Shown here one piece after another: positions 7,385 to 15,705 of a stretch of DNA of 44,045 nucleotides. Position numbers and translations under genes: made by a program. This DNA is from an uncultured Gammaproteobacteria bacterium (lineage in GTDB: Bacteria; Pseudomonadota; Gammaproteobacteria; Pseudomonadales; UBA5518), in contig CAJADV010000404.1 in the NCBI GenBank assembly GCA_903938575.1, forward strand, positions 1-44,045, in the 5' to 3' direction. The first letter of the stretch is position 1, and each line of letters opens with the position of its first letter. The notes below the pieces were generated by a model, which was given only the letters and a program-made list of their open reading frames with translations, was not told the origin of the DNA and did not search any database.

Positions 7385-10300
7385 ATGATGGTACTGCGAC
7401 ACCCCGCGCTTGTCCTGCTCCTGATCCTTGCTGCCGGAGCGCTGCCCTCGCTGGCGTCACCCGGCACGGCGGTCGATGACGCTGCGCTCGCGGTGCCCCC
7501 GTTGGAGTCGATGGAGCGCGCGCTGGATTCGGTGCGCGATGCGCCCGCCGATGATCAGCAGGCGCAGCGGCTGAAAGAGCTGTATTCCGCCACCGTGCAA
7601 AGCCTCCGCGGTGCGGCCGAGAGCCGTCTGGATGCAGCGCGGTTCGAGCGCCTCTACGCCGATGCCCCCGAGCAGACGGCGCGCTTCACCGCCGAGTTGC
7701 AGGATCTCCAGCGCGCCACCCGCCGCATATCCATTTCTCGCGATATATCGGTGGAGCGGCTCGAGCGCCGTCTCGACGAGGCCGAGGCGCGGGTCGCGGC
7801 GCTACGCAACGAGGAAGTGTCGTTGGGCAACACCGTGTCGACCCTGCAGACGCGCGTCGATGCCGCGCGGCAGGAGCTGAAATCCCTCGGCGACGTCTCG
7901 GCTCGCCGCGAGGGTGCTCCGCTGCCCCGCCCGGGGGAGAGCGCTGAGGTCACGAAAGCCCGGATCGACGAGTGGCTCTCGCGTCAGGACTACCGCTCCG
8001 CGCAGCGGCTCAAGCTGGAAATCGAGGTGCGTACGCTGCCGGTGCGGCTGGATGCGCGCAAGGCTGAACTTAAACTGATCGGTGTGCAGCGTGAGGAGGC
8101 GGAGCGCGAGATGACCGCGCTGGCCGGGCAGGAGCATCTGCGCCGCATCGCCGAGGCGTCCCGGCTGCGTGATGAGACCATCCGTCATGTCGCGGAGATG
8201 GGCAGCAGCCTTCCCGAGCTGCGCGCGCTTGCCACCGAGGTCTCCGGGCTGGCCGATGAGTATGTCGCGACGGTCACGCGGTTCGAGTCGGACAGCGCGA
8301 ACCTGGCGCGTGCCGACCGTGCTCTGGAGACGCTGCGAGCCTCCTTCAGCGCCACCCGCCAGCAACTCGACATTGCGGCCCTGAGCGATGCTCTCGGTCC
8401 GGTGCTGGTCGAGCAGTACCAGCGGCTCGATGATTTCGAGCAGCCCGACCGGTATCTGGCGTTACTGTCAGGGCGCTTGTCCGAAACACGCTTGCGTGAG
8501 TTCCGCATCGGGCAGCTGCGCGAGCAGTCGAGTGCGCGTCGCGAGCAGATCGAGGCTGCAGTGCGAGCCAGTGACGCAGAAGACGTGCGCGAGCACGAGT
8601 CGGTCATCGACGAAGCCGAGCAACTTCTCGCTGACCGTGACGAGTTGCTCGATGCGCTTGGTGGCCTGTACGTGCAGGTCACCGGCCACATCATCGAACT
8701 GGATTCCATTTATCAAGAGCAGGCATCGCTCGCCGAGAGTTTTCGTCAGCTCCTTGACCGCAACCTGATCTGGATGAAATCCCATCCGGCGCTCGGCGTC
8801 CGGGACTTCACCGCATTTCCCGCTGTGGTGCTTGGGCTGGCCGCGGGGCAAGACTGGCGCGGCTTTTTTGCCGAGCTCGCGGGCGGGCTGCGCGAGCATC
8901 CGCTCAGCACTGGATTCTCGCTGCTTGTCCTTCTGCTTCTCTGGCGCAATCACGCATGGCTGCGCGCCCGCCTGGGGAGCCTCGGGCTGCGCACGGTGGG
9001 CTTGAAAGACTACCGCTTCCACATGGCGTTGCAGGCGCTCGGGGTGCACCTCCTTCTGGCGATGCCGGTGCCCCTGGTTATGTTGTGGTCCGGCTGGCTT
9101 CTGGAGGGCCTGTCGAGCACGAACCCGTTGGCCCCGGCCATCGGTGAGGCGGCGCGCAGCGTCGGGCTACTGTCCTATGGATACCTGTTCCTGCTGAGTG
9201 CGTTCGGTGCCGATGGATTCGCGCGCCAGCACCTGCGCTGGCGGACGGGGCGGGTCCAGAGCGTGCAGCGGTGGATGCGCTTTGGCGTGCGCTTGCTGCT
9301 GCCGCTCGCGTTGGCATGTCTCACGCTCGGCGAGTTCACCGACAGGCCCGAGGTTGCAGTGGCGCAACGGGTGGCAACGGTCCTGTTCACATTGGCGTTC
9401 TTCCTGCTGTCCGTGGCGCTGGTGCGAGCAGGCACCGGCATGTTCGGCGGAGCGTTCTTTGCGCAGCGCTTCGCCCTCGCGGGACGCGCCGGCCGCACGC
9501 TGGTGATGGCGCTGCTCGTCGCGCAGCCCGTCGCGGTCTTGTTGGACGTCATGGGCTACCACTTCACCGCGAGCGCGCTCGCGGTGCGGGTGTTTCTCAC
9601 GATCGTGGTGCTGCTGATCGCAAAACTGGTGATCGACACCGGTCTGCTGGGGCTCACCATCGCCGGGCAGCGTTCGGCGGCGCTGCGCGAGCAGCAGGCG
9701 CAGGAAGAGCAGACGAGTGTTGATGCGCCTGCAGACGAGGACTTCGCCAAGATGAACGCCAGCGCCGTGGCGCTGCTGCAGGTGTTCGCGCTCGGCCTCA
9801 CCGCTGCCGTGCTGCTCGCGCTGTGGTCACAGTTCTTTACCGCGCTCAGTATTCTTGACGCCGTGGGGCTGTGGCAGCACGAGTCTGTTGTGGACGGCAA
9901 GACGGTGCTGCAGGACGTGTCCTTGTTCGACCTTTTAGGGGCGTTGCTGCTGTTCGGCGTGGCGCTCACCCTGGCGCGCGGCCTGCCGGCCCTGCTGGGC
10001 ATCGTTCTGTATGGCTGGGTTACCCGCAAAGGCGTGTTGTTCACCATCCAGACGATCATTTCCTATGTGGTGGTCTCGCTGGGGTTTTTCTTCAGCCTGC
10101 AGCTTCTTGGCTTCGGCTGGGCCAAGCTGCAGTGGATGGCGGCGGGGTTGTCGGTGGGGCTGGGTTTTGGTCTTCAGGAGATTTTCGCCAACTTTTTTGC
10201 CGGCCTGATCATGCTGTTCGAGCGCCCGGTGCGCATCGGTGATGTGATAACGCTTGGCGAGTACAGCGGCACCATCCAGCGCATCCGCATGCGCGCCACC

Positions 10301-10729
10301 ACCATCACCGATTTCGACAACCGCGAGGTCATCGTGCCGAACAAGATGTTCGTCACCGAGCGGCTGATCAACTGGACGCTCTCGTCTTCAGTGGTGCGGA
10401 TGAGCTTTGATGTGGGCGTGTCCTACAACGCCGATCCGCGGCAGGTCCGCGAGACGCTCATGGAGCTGCTTGAGGCTGATCCGCGGGTGCTGAAGGATCC
10501 GCCGCCGAACGTCGTGTTCCGCGAGTTTGCTGCCAGTGCGCTTAATTTCCGTTGTTTCGGGCACGTCGAGGACATCAGCTTGCGCTTCCAGGTGCAGAAC
10601 GATCTTCATATGCGGATTACCGAAGTCTTCCGCGAGCGCGGCATCGAGATCGCCTACCCGCAGATGGATCTGCACCTGCGCAGCGTCGATCCAGTGGCCG
10701 GCGATCGGCTGTCCGGACCGGGCGCATGA
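7385..10729 (+). CDS. mscK: Large MscS-family mechanosensitive channel (MscK/KefA-like)
   Basis: A 1114-residue inner-membrane protein. A signal peptide (about residues 1-25) is followed by a long charged coiled-coil periplasmic region to about residue 500. Roughly ten membrane helices come next, then the conserved MscS module: the glycine/alanine-rich pore helix with GLSVGLGFGLQEIFANFFAG, the segment FERPVRIGDVITLGEYSG, and the cytoplasmic cage ending ERGIEIAYPQMDLHLRS. Length and layout match MscK/KefA, which opens on membrane tension and releases solutes during hypo-osmotic shock; E. coli MscK also responds to K+. Adjacent ATGs at 7385 and 7388 both follow GGTGGA. The stop overlaps the next start (ATGA), so it is translationally coupled to the SnoaL-like gene. 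K+ gating cannot be judged from sequence. Confidence 0.9.
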   Translation: MMVLRHPALVLLLILAAGALPSLASPGTAVDDAALAVPPLESMERALDSVRDAPADDQQAQRLKELYSATVQSLRGAAESRLDAARFERLYADAPEQTARFTAELQDLQRATRRISISRDISVERLERRLDEAEARVAALRNEEVSLGNTVSTLQTRVDAARQELKSLGDVSARREGAPLPRPGESAEVTKARIDEWLSRQDYRSAQRLKLEIEVRTLPVRLDARKAELKLIGVQREEAEREMTALAGQEHLRRIAEASRLRDETIRHVAEMGSSLPELRALATEVSGLADEYVATVTRFESDSANLARADRALETLRASFSATRQQLDIAALSDALGPVLVEQYQRLDDFEQPDRYLALLSGRLSETRLREFRIGQLREQSSARREQIEAAVRASDAEDVREHESVIDEAEQLLADRDELLDALGGLYVQVTGHIIELDSIYQEQASLAESFRQLLDRNLIWMKSHPALGVRDFTAFPAVVLGLAAGQDWRGFFAELAGGLREHPLSTGFSLLVLLLLWRNHAWLRARLGSLGLRTVGLKDYRFHMALQALGVHLLLAMPVPLVMLWSGWLLEGLSSTNPLAPAIGEAARSVGLLSYGYLFLLSAFGADGFARQHLRWRTGRVQSVQRWMRFGVRLLLPLALACLTLGEFTDRPEVAVAQRVATVLFTLAFFLLSVALVRAGTGMFGGAFFAQRFALAGRAGRTLVMALLVAQPVAVLLDVMGYHFTASALAVRVFLTIVVLLIAKLVIDTGLLGLTIAGQRSAALREQQAQEEQTSVDAPADEDFAKMNASAVALLQVFALGLTAAVLLALWSQFFTALSILDAVGLWQHESVVDGKTVLQDVSLFDLLGALLLFGVALTLARGLPALLGIVLYGWVTRKGVLFTIQTIISYVVVSLGFFFSLQLLGFGWAKLQWMAAGLSVGLGFGLQEIFANFFAGLIMLFERPVRIGDVITLGEYSGTIQRIRMRATTITDFDNREVIVPNKMFVTERLINWTLSSSVVRMSFDVGVSYNADPRQVRETLMELLEADPRVLKDPPPNVVFREFAASALNFRCFGHVEDISLRFQVQNDLHMRITEVFRERGIEIAYPQMDLHLRSVDPVAGDRLSGPGA

Positions 10730-11262
10730 GGGTGGAAGACCTCCAGTCCCTGCTCGATCGCGAGGCTATCCGCCAGCTCGTGCATGCCTATTGCCGCGCT
10801 ATAGACCGGCGCGATTTTGCGCTGCTGCGGACGCTCTATCATCCCGATGCGATGGATGATCACACGCCGTATTTCTGTGGCCGGGCAGCAGAGTTCATCG
10901 ATCAGCTGCCGGCGATCATGGCGGTCAACCGGATCACATCGCACCAGGTCACCAACCTGCTGGTCGCCCTCGACAGCGACTGCGACCGCGCCGAGGGCGA
11001 GGTGGGCATACTTGCCTATCACCTCATGGATACCCCCGAGGGGCCGGTGGATTTTCTCGTGGGTGGACGCTACCTCGACCACTACTTGCGCACCGAGGGG
11101 CGCTGGCAGTTCATGCGCCGCAAGATCGTGCTTGACTGGAGTGATCGCAAGCCCAGTGGTTTCTCCCCCGACATCGCCCGCCAGCATGGTGCGGTGCTCG
11201 GGGCGGCAGGTCCCGATGATCCCTCCTATGGCTGTCTGAGTCTTTTTCCGCGTGGCGTCTGA
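10726..11262 (+). CDS. SnoaL-like (NTF2-fold) protein
   Basis: A 178-residue protein of the SnoaL-like/ring-hydroxylating-dioxygenase small-subunit fold. The start RVEDLQSLLDREAIRQLVHAYCRAIDRRDF and LRTLYHPDA give the typical N-terminal helices. A central VNRITSHQVTNLLVAL and the strand GRYLDHYLRTEGRWQFMRRKIVLDW form the curved sheet. Such proteins include small hydrolases, dehydratases and isomerases, and the usual His/Asp pair (HPDAMDDH) may be catalytic. The substrate cannot be predicted. It begins inside the stop of the channel gene (ATGA) and overlaps the start of rlmM by 11 bases, so it is part of a tightly packed unit. Confidence 0.75.
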   Translation: MRVEDLQSLLDREAIRQLVHAYCRAIDRRDFALLRTLYHPDAMDDHTPYFCGRAAEFIDQLPAIMAVNRITSHQVTNLLVALDSDCDRAEGEVGILAYHLMDTPEGPVDFLVGGRYLDHYLRTEGRWQFMRRKIVLDWSDRKPSGFSPDIARQHGAVLGAAGPDDPSYGCLSLFPRGV

Positions 11263-12304
11263 GCGCGGCGGCTCAAGCGGTGCACCGCCAGCCGACACCA
11301 TCGTGGTTTTGTGCCGGTCGGGTTTCGAAGCGGAGTGCATAGCCGAACTGGGTTCGTCGTCCGCGAGCGGCGCCGTGTCCGGTGGCGGTTTCGTGAGTAT
11401 CCCCGCAGAGCCGCGCTCGGGCGATGAGGCAGCCCTTCGTTTGCCGCGGTTTCGTGGCCTGGCCTTTGCGCGCGACCGGTTTCTGGGGCGTGCTTTCCGG
11501 ATTGCGGACCCTTCTGACCGCATCAGCCCGCTGCTTTCACTCGCAAGGGAGTTCGGCCCGATCGGCACCGTGTGGCTGCAGCACGCAGATACCGAGGACG
11601 GACGCTCGGTGGGGCGTCTGTGCCAGCGGCTGCAGGCCCGCTTCGAGGGCGGATTAGGCAAGGCAGGGTTGCTGCGCGCTGCCTCGCCGAGGCGTCTGCA
11701 TGTCCTGTTTCTGGACGGCACGCACGGGTTCATAGGCGTGTCGGATGCGCGCAATGGGGCGCGCTGGTCGATGGGCATCCCGCGCCTGCGTCTGGCCGGT
11801 GCGCCGAGTCGTTCGGCCTCCAAGCTCGAGGAGGGGCTGCTGTGGTTTCTCGGCGATGACCCCAAGGGGCTGCTCGCGCCGGGGATGAGCGCAGTGGATC
11901 TGGGCGCCGCACCGGGTGGATGGACCTGGGTGCTTGCCCGGCGCGGCTTGCGCGTCTCGGCCGTGGATCATGGCCGCCTGTCGGCGGCGGCGCTGGATGC
12001 CGGGTTGGTCAACTACGTGAGCGCAGACGCCTTCACCTACCGGCCCCAGCGCCCGGTCGACTGGATGGTCTGCGATGTGGTCGACAAGCCAGCGCGCACC
12101 GCCGCGTTGGTGCAGCGGTGGCTGCAGCAGCGGTGGTGCCGCCGCACGGTATTCAATCTGAAACTCCCGATGAAGCAGCGGCACGCCGAACTGCAGCGCA
12201 TCCTCGCACGCTTGTTGCAGGATCTGGGGCCTGGCCTGCGACTGGAGGCGCGCCAGCTCTACCATGACCGCGAGGAAGTCACGGTTTTCGCCACGCTGGG
12301 CTGA
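11252..12304 (+). CDS. rlmM: 23S rRNA 2'-O-ribose methyltransferase RlmM (C2498)
   Basis: A 350-residue SAM-dependent enzyme; E. coli RlmM is 366. It methylates the 2'-hydroxyl of C2498 in 23S rRNA before ribosome assembly. The N-terminal THUMP-like half contains FARDRF and a predicted RNA-binding surface. The C-terminal Rossmann half shows the SAM loop VDLGAAPGGWTWVLARRG, then DWMVCDVVDKP and FNLKLPMKQR. The start used is GTG 11252, overlapping the previous gene by 11 bases; no ATG lies near and the ribosome site is weak, so the exact start is uncertain. Expression is probably coupled to the upstream gene. Confidence 0.92.
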   Translation: MASERGGSSGAPPADTIVVLCRSGFEAECIAELGSSSASGAVSGGGFVSIPAEPRSGDEAALRLPRFRGLAFARDRFLGRAFRIADPSDRISPLLSLAREFGPIGTVWLQHADTEDGRSVGRLCQRLQARFEGGLGKAGLLRAASPRRLHVLFLDGTHGFIGVSDARNGARWSMGIPRLRLAGAPSRSASKLEEGLLWFLGDDPKGLLAPGMSAVDLGAAPGGWTWVLARRGLRVSAVDHGRLSAAALDAGLVNYVSADAFTYRPQRPVDWMVCDVVDKPARTAALVQRWLQQRWCRRTVFNLKLPMKQRHAELQRILARLLQDLGPGLRLEARQLYHDREEVTVFATLG

Positions 12305-12374
12305 TGCGCGTTGCGCCACTGCGCCGGCCTCGGGGATACTGCGGACCCCGAAATTCTCCCTGAGGCAAGCTTCG

Positions 12375-12857
12375 ATGAGCATCGTCCGCGACAGCGTGGT
12401 CCGTTTCCACTACCGCCTGAGCAACGAGGATGGCGTGGAGATCGAGAACTCGCACGAGAACGAGCCAGTTACCTACCTGCACGGCCAGGGGAGCATCCTG
12501 CCGGCGCTCGAGCAACTGCTCGAGGGACGCGGGCCGGGCGACACGTTCTCGGCGCTGCTCTGCGCAGCGGACGCCTATGGTGAGCGTGATGAGACGGCAG
12601 TCATGCGCATCCCGCTGAAAAACCTTGTGCATCGCGGCAAACTCGAGCCGGGGATGATCGCCGGTGTCCAGACCAACCACGGTATGCGCCAGGTGCGCGT
12701 GCTGAAGGTCGGCAAGTTCAACGCCGATGTCGACGCCAACCACCCGCTAGCCGGCCAGGCGCTTGGCTTCGCCATCGAGGTCCTCGATGTGCGCGAGGCC
12801 ACGGAGGAGGAGATCTCCCACGGTCATGTGCACGGCGATGGTGGCCACCACCACTGA
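12375..12857 (+). CDS. slyD: FKBP-type peptidyl-prolyl isomerase, SlyD-like
   Basis: A 160-residue cytoplasmic FKBP. The compact FKBP domain is interrupted by the insert-in-flap chaperone domain characteristic of SlyD (GDTFSALLCAADAYGERDE through LGFAIEVLDVREAT). It accelerates proline isomerisation and binds unfolded chains. The C-terminus is short and His-rich (SHGHVHGDGGHHH) and would bind nickel, as the longer His/Cys tail of E. coli SlyD does. The tail is much shorter than in E. coli, so a role in hydrogenase maturation is not implied. ATG 12375 matches the family start (MSIVRDSVVRFHYRL). It is convergent with the GNAT-C39 gene 27 bases downstream. Confidence 0.9.
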   Translation: MSIVRDSVVRFHYRLSNEDGVEIENSHENEPVTYLHGQGSILPALEQLLEGRGPGDTFSALLCAADAYGERDETAVMRIPLKNLVHRGKLEPGMIAGVQTNHGMRQVRVLKVGKFNADVDANHPLAGQALGFAIEVLDVREATEEEISHGHVHGDGGHHH

Positions 12858-12884
12858 GGGCGCTCCTGCGGGCTTGCCTTCCGA

Positions 12885-14051
12885 TCAGGCGGACGTTCGG
12901 CTCCGCCGCCGTTTCGGCGGCGCTGAGACCAGCAGTGCGGCCCGCATCGCCCATTGCCCGAAGCGCGCCATCCGGGTGAAGGCGTTGCGGTCAATGGGCA
13001 GGTTCTGCTTGTCCGTCTCGGTCTCTTCGCGGTCGCGCTTTATTTCGGGGTCGTGAATGTAGACGAAGTCCTTGTCGATCGCGGCAACCACGACCCAGTG
13101 GGGCGCCTTCTCCTGAGTAAGTTGCCATGAGCTGATCAGCACCACGGGCACCTTTTGCGCGGCGAGCGCGCGCTCCATGGCCGTCACCGTGAGCGGGCGG
13201 TGATCCACGGGTATCCGGGCCGCCTCCACCTGCTGGCGATAGTCTTCGTGGACCACGCCCAGCACCTGCTTTTTGCGCTCGTCACGCACCCCGTCCAGGA
13301 ACAGGACGCCGTCGTCATTAAGAAAAATTTCTACGCCGAATCCGCGGTGGTGGGCCGCGAGTGCAAGGCCCTGCGGGCCGCAGCCGCCATGGCCGGAGGT
13401 CATGTAGATAGTTGTGGCCTCGCGCCAGATTCGCAACTCCTCGCGCTGGTCGGCGGGAAGCGGCCCGCCCACTGCGTTCATCGCCATCATCAGACACGCC
13501 GGGCCGCAGGTGAACGGGGTGGTCTGGCTGTAGTACGGAATGAAGAAATCGGAGCGGCTGCCGGCGTAGAAGCGGATGCGTTTCTCGAGTCGCAGGGCTT
13601 CGGCGCCATCCTCGTAGTAGTCGGGTATGGCATCGAACACCCGGTAGCCGAGGCGTCGGTAAAGCCGGATCGCCGTCTCGTTGTCGCGGCGCACCTCGAG
13701 ACGCACGTAGGCGGAGCCTGCGCTGCGCACGGCACCTTCGCCGGCGCGGATCAACTGCTCGGCAAGACCTCGCCCACGACTCGCCGGGTCGACGCAGATC
13801 GAGTAGATGCGGGCGAGGCGCGTACCCTGGCGCCGCAGCAGAAGGATGTAGCCCAGAACCGCACGGTCTTCGACTACCAACAGATGATCGTTGCTGCCCT
13901 GGAGGAAGCGGCGAAAGCTGCGGCGACTGATGCGGTCGGTCTGGAAGGCCTGCTCTTCCAGGCGGACGAGCGCGTCCAGATCCTGCAGGCCGGCGGCCCG
14001 GATCAGGGTGCTGGCGACGGATCTGCTTTCAAGGCCGTCCGCGGGTTCCAT
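12885..14051 (-). CDS. GNAT acetyltransferase fused to a C39-like cysteine peptidase
   Basis: A 388-residue two-domain protein. Residues about 15-155 are a GNAT N-acetyltransferase with the acetyl-CoA loop PASRGRGLAEQLI and the C-terminal YRRLGYRVFD strand. Residues about 165-375 are a papain-like/C39 peptidase domain with Cys182 in TPFTCGPACLMMAMNA, His318 in APHWVVVAA and Asp334 in YIHDPE, so a complete catalytic triad is visible. No ABC transporter domain or membrane helix is present, unlike bacteriocin exporters. It is divergent from an RLAN/ATP-grasp ligase gene 110 bases away. This pairing is recurrent in proteobacteria and was predicted to synthesise or modify peptides (Aravind group's amidoligase survey, from memory). 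No peptide substrate is evident. Confidence 0.88.
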   Translation of the reverse strand: MEPADGLESRSVASTLIRAAGLQDLDALVRLEEQAFQTDRISRRSFRRFLQGSNDHLLVVEDRAVLGYILLLRRQGTRLARIYSICVDPASRGRGLAEQLIRAGEGAVRSAGSAYVRLEVRRDNETAIRLYRRLGYRVFDAIPDYYEDGAEALRLEKRIRFYAGSRSDFFIPYYSQTTPFTCGPACLMMAMNAVGGPLPADQREELRIWREATTIYMTSGHGGCGPQGLALAAHHRGFGVEIFLNDDGVLFLDGVRDERKKQVLGVVHEDYRQQVEAARIPVDHRPLTVTAMERALAAQKVPVVLISSWQLTQEKAPHWVVVAAIDKDFVYIHDPEIKRDREETETDKQNLPIDRNAFTRMARFGQWAMRAALLVSAPPKRRRSRTSA

Positions 14052-14161
14052 GTCCGGAGTGTAGCCGGGATCACCCGCGGGCGGGTCGGCGCCTGGTGTC
14101 GCGAATCCTTGCCTCTGCTACCATCCGGGTCTCAAACCGTGGCGAGGCGCAGGGCGGTCAG

Positions 14162-15643
14162 GTGCTCAAAATCGTGGTGGATGATCCCTCGGACTGGAGT
14201 CCGTTCTACCCGAGCGAACACGTCATTTCTTTCGCCGATTACCTGACCCTGCCCGAGGACAGCTTCCGCCAGCCCTTGCGGGTGATCAATCTCTGCAAGA
14301 GCGAACGCTACCTGTCCCGGGGTTACTACTGCTCGCTGCTTGCCGAGGCGCGGGGTCACCGGGTTCTCCCTGGCGTGGCGACGCTGAACATCCTGCGCAA
14401 CCGCAAGCTCTTCCTGCTTGAATTCGACGACCTCGAGGAGCGCATTGACGAACTCCTGCGCGAGCACCCGCTGGCCAAAGGCGAGGAGTTCAAGGTCCTG
14501 AGCTACTTCGGGCGTGTGAAGGAACAGGCCCTGTCGCCGCTGGCGCGAGATCTCTTCGAGCGATTCGCCTGCCCGATTCTCGCGATCGAGTTTCGCAAGC
14601 GGGCGCGCTGGGAAATCGGCTCGCTGGAGCCGCTTGCGCCCTCGCAGCTCGATCCCGAGCAGCAGACGGTGTTCGCCGAGGCGCTCGAGCGCTACAGCCG
14701 GGCGGTGTGGCGCCGGCCGCGTGAGCGCACGCGCTACCGGTATGACATGGCGATCCTCGTCGACCCGGAAGACCCGCTGCCGCCCAGCAACCCGCGTGCG
14801 CTCAAGTACTTCATGAAAGCGGGCATGAAGCTCGGTATCGCGGTGAATCTCATCAAGCGCACGGATTTCGGCCGGCTCCAGGAGTACGACGCGCTCTTCA
14901 TCCGCGCGACCACGGCCATCGACCACTTCACTTACCGCTTTGCGCAGAAGGCGGAGTCCGAGGGCATGGTTGTCATCGATGATCCCACCTCGATCCTGCG
15001 CTGCACCAACAAGGTGTTTCTCGCCGACCTGCTCAAAAGGCGCAAAGTGCCGCAGCCCGACACGCGTATTCTGATCCGTCAGCCGCAGGAAAAGCTGATG
15101 GCCTCCCTCGCCGGACTCGGCTTTCCGCTCGTCCTGAAAATCCCCGACGGCTCGTTTTCCAAGGGCGTGGTGAAGGTCTCCACCGAGGACGAGCTGATCG
15201 AGACCCTGCGGGATCTGTTCCGCAAGTCCGCGCTGGTGCTGGCGCAGGAATATCTCTACACGGATTACGACTGGCGCATCGGGGTGCTGAATAACCGGGC
15301 GATCTATGCCTGCAAGTACTTCATGGTGCGTGACCACTGGCAGATCTACCGCTACGGCGGATCGGGCGGGGTGGATAGCGGGCACTTCCAGACGATGCCG
15401 ACGCACGAGGCGCCCCGGGCGGTGATCGAGGCGGCACTGCGCGCGACTCGCACCATCGGCAACGGCCTTTACGGGGTCGATATAAAACAAAGTGGCGAGC
15501 GGGTCGCGGTGATCGAGGTTAACGATAACCCCAGCATCGAGGCCGGCGTGGAGGATGAATACCTCGGCGTTGACCTCTACTACCTGATCATGGAGGATTT
15601 CTTGCGCCGGCTCGACGAGCAGCGCGCCAACCGCCCGCGTTGA
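14162..15643 (+). CDS. RimK-type ATP-grasp ligase with N-terminal RLAN domain
   Basis: A 493-residue protein. The first roughly 170 residues (KIVVDDPSDWSPFYPSEHV, NLCKSERYLSRGYYCSLLAE) are the RLAN domain found ahead of RimK-like ligases. Residues about 190-490 form an ATP-grasp fold with FPLVLKIPDGSFSKGVVKV (phosphate loop), LAQEYLYTDYDWRIGVL and the Mg-binding end VIEVNDNPSIEAG. ATP-grasp ligases join a carboxylate to an amine through an acyl-phosphate, and RimK itself adds glutamates to ribosomal protein S6. The start chosen is GTG 14162 (LKIVVDDPSDW); GTG 14096 is an unlikely alternative. It is divergent from the GNAT-C39 gene. Substrate is unknown. An imperfect hairpin (15656-15674) without a T-tract follows the stop. 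Confidence 0.9.
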   Translation: MLKIVVDDPSDWSPFYPSEHVISFADYLTLPEDSFRQPLRVINLCKSERYLSRGYYCSLLAEARGHRVLPGVATLNILRNRKLFLLEFDDLEERIDELLREHPLAKGEEFKVLSYFGRVKEQALSPLARDLFERFACPILAIEFRKRARWEIGSLEPLAPSQLDPEQQTVFAEALERYSRAVWRRPRERTRYRYDMAILVDPEDPLPPSNPRALKYFMKAGMKLGIAVNLIKRTDFGRLQEYDALFIRATTAIDHFTYRFAQKAESEGMVVIDDPTSILRCTNKVFLADLLKRRKVPQPDTRILIRQPQEKLMASLAGLGFPLVLKIPDGSFSKGVVKVSTEDELIETLRDLFRKSALVLAQEYLYTDYDWRIGVLNNRAIYACKYFMVRDHWQIYRYGGSGGVDSGHFQTMPTHEAPRAVIEAALRATRTIGNGLYGVDIKQSGERVAVIEVNDNPSIEAGVEDEYLGVDLYYLIMEDFLRRLDEQRANRPR

Positions 15644-15705
15644 TGTCTTCGAAGTGTGCTCCGCGTGGGAGCACGCCCCCAATAATTAATTTCAGGAGCT
15701 CGATC

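Noticed and set aside
13155-14246. A 363-codon plus-strand frame opposite the GNAT-C39 gene
   Set aside because: No recognisable motif; the minus strand shows both enzyme domains with catalytic residues.
15656-15674. Hairpin GTGCTCC/GGAGCAC after the ATP-grasp gene
   Set aside because: Seven-base stem with no following T-tract, so not called a terminator; it could be a minor RNA structure.
14132-15682. A 516-codon open frame antisense to the ATP-grasp gene
   Set aside because: Its translation shows no recognisable domain and is the shadow expected opposite a G+C-rich gene; the plus-strand frame has clear RLAN and ATP-grasp motifs.
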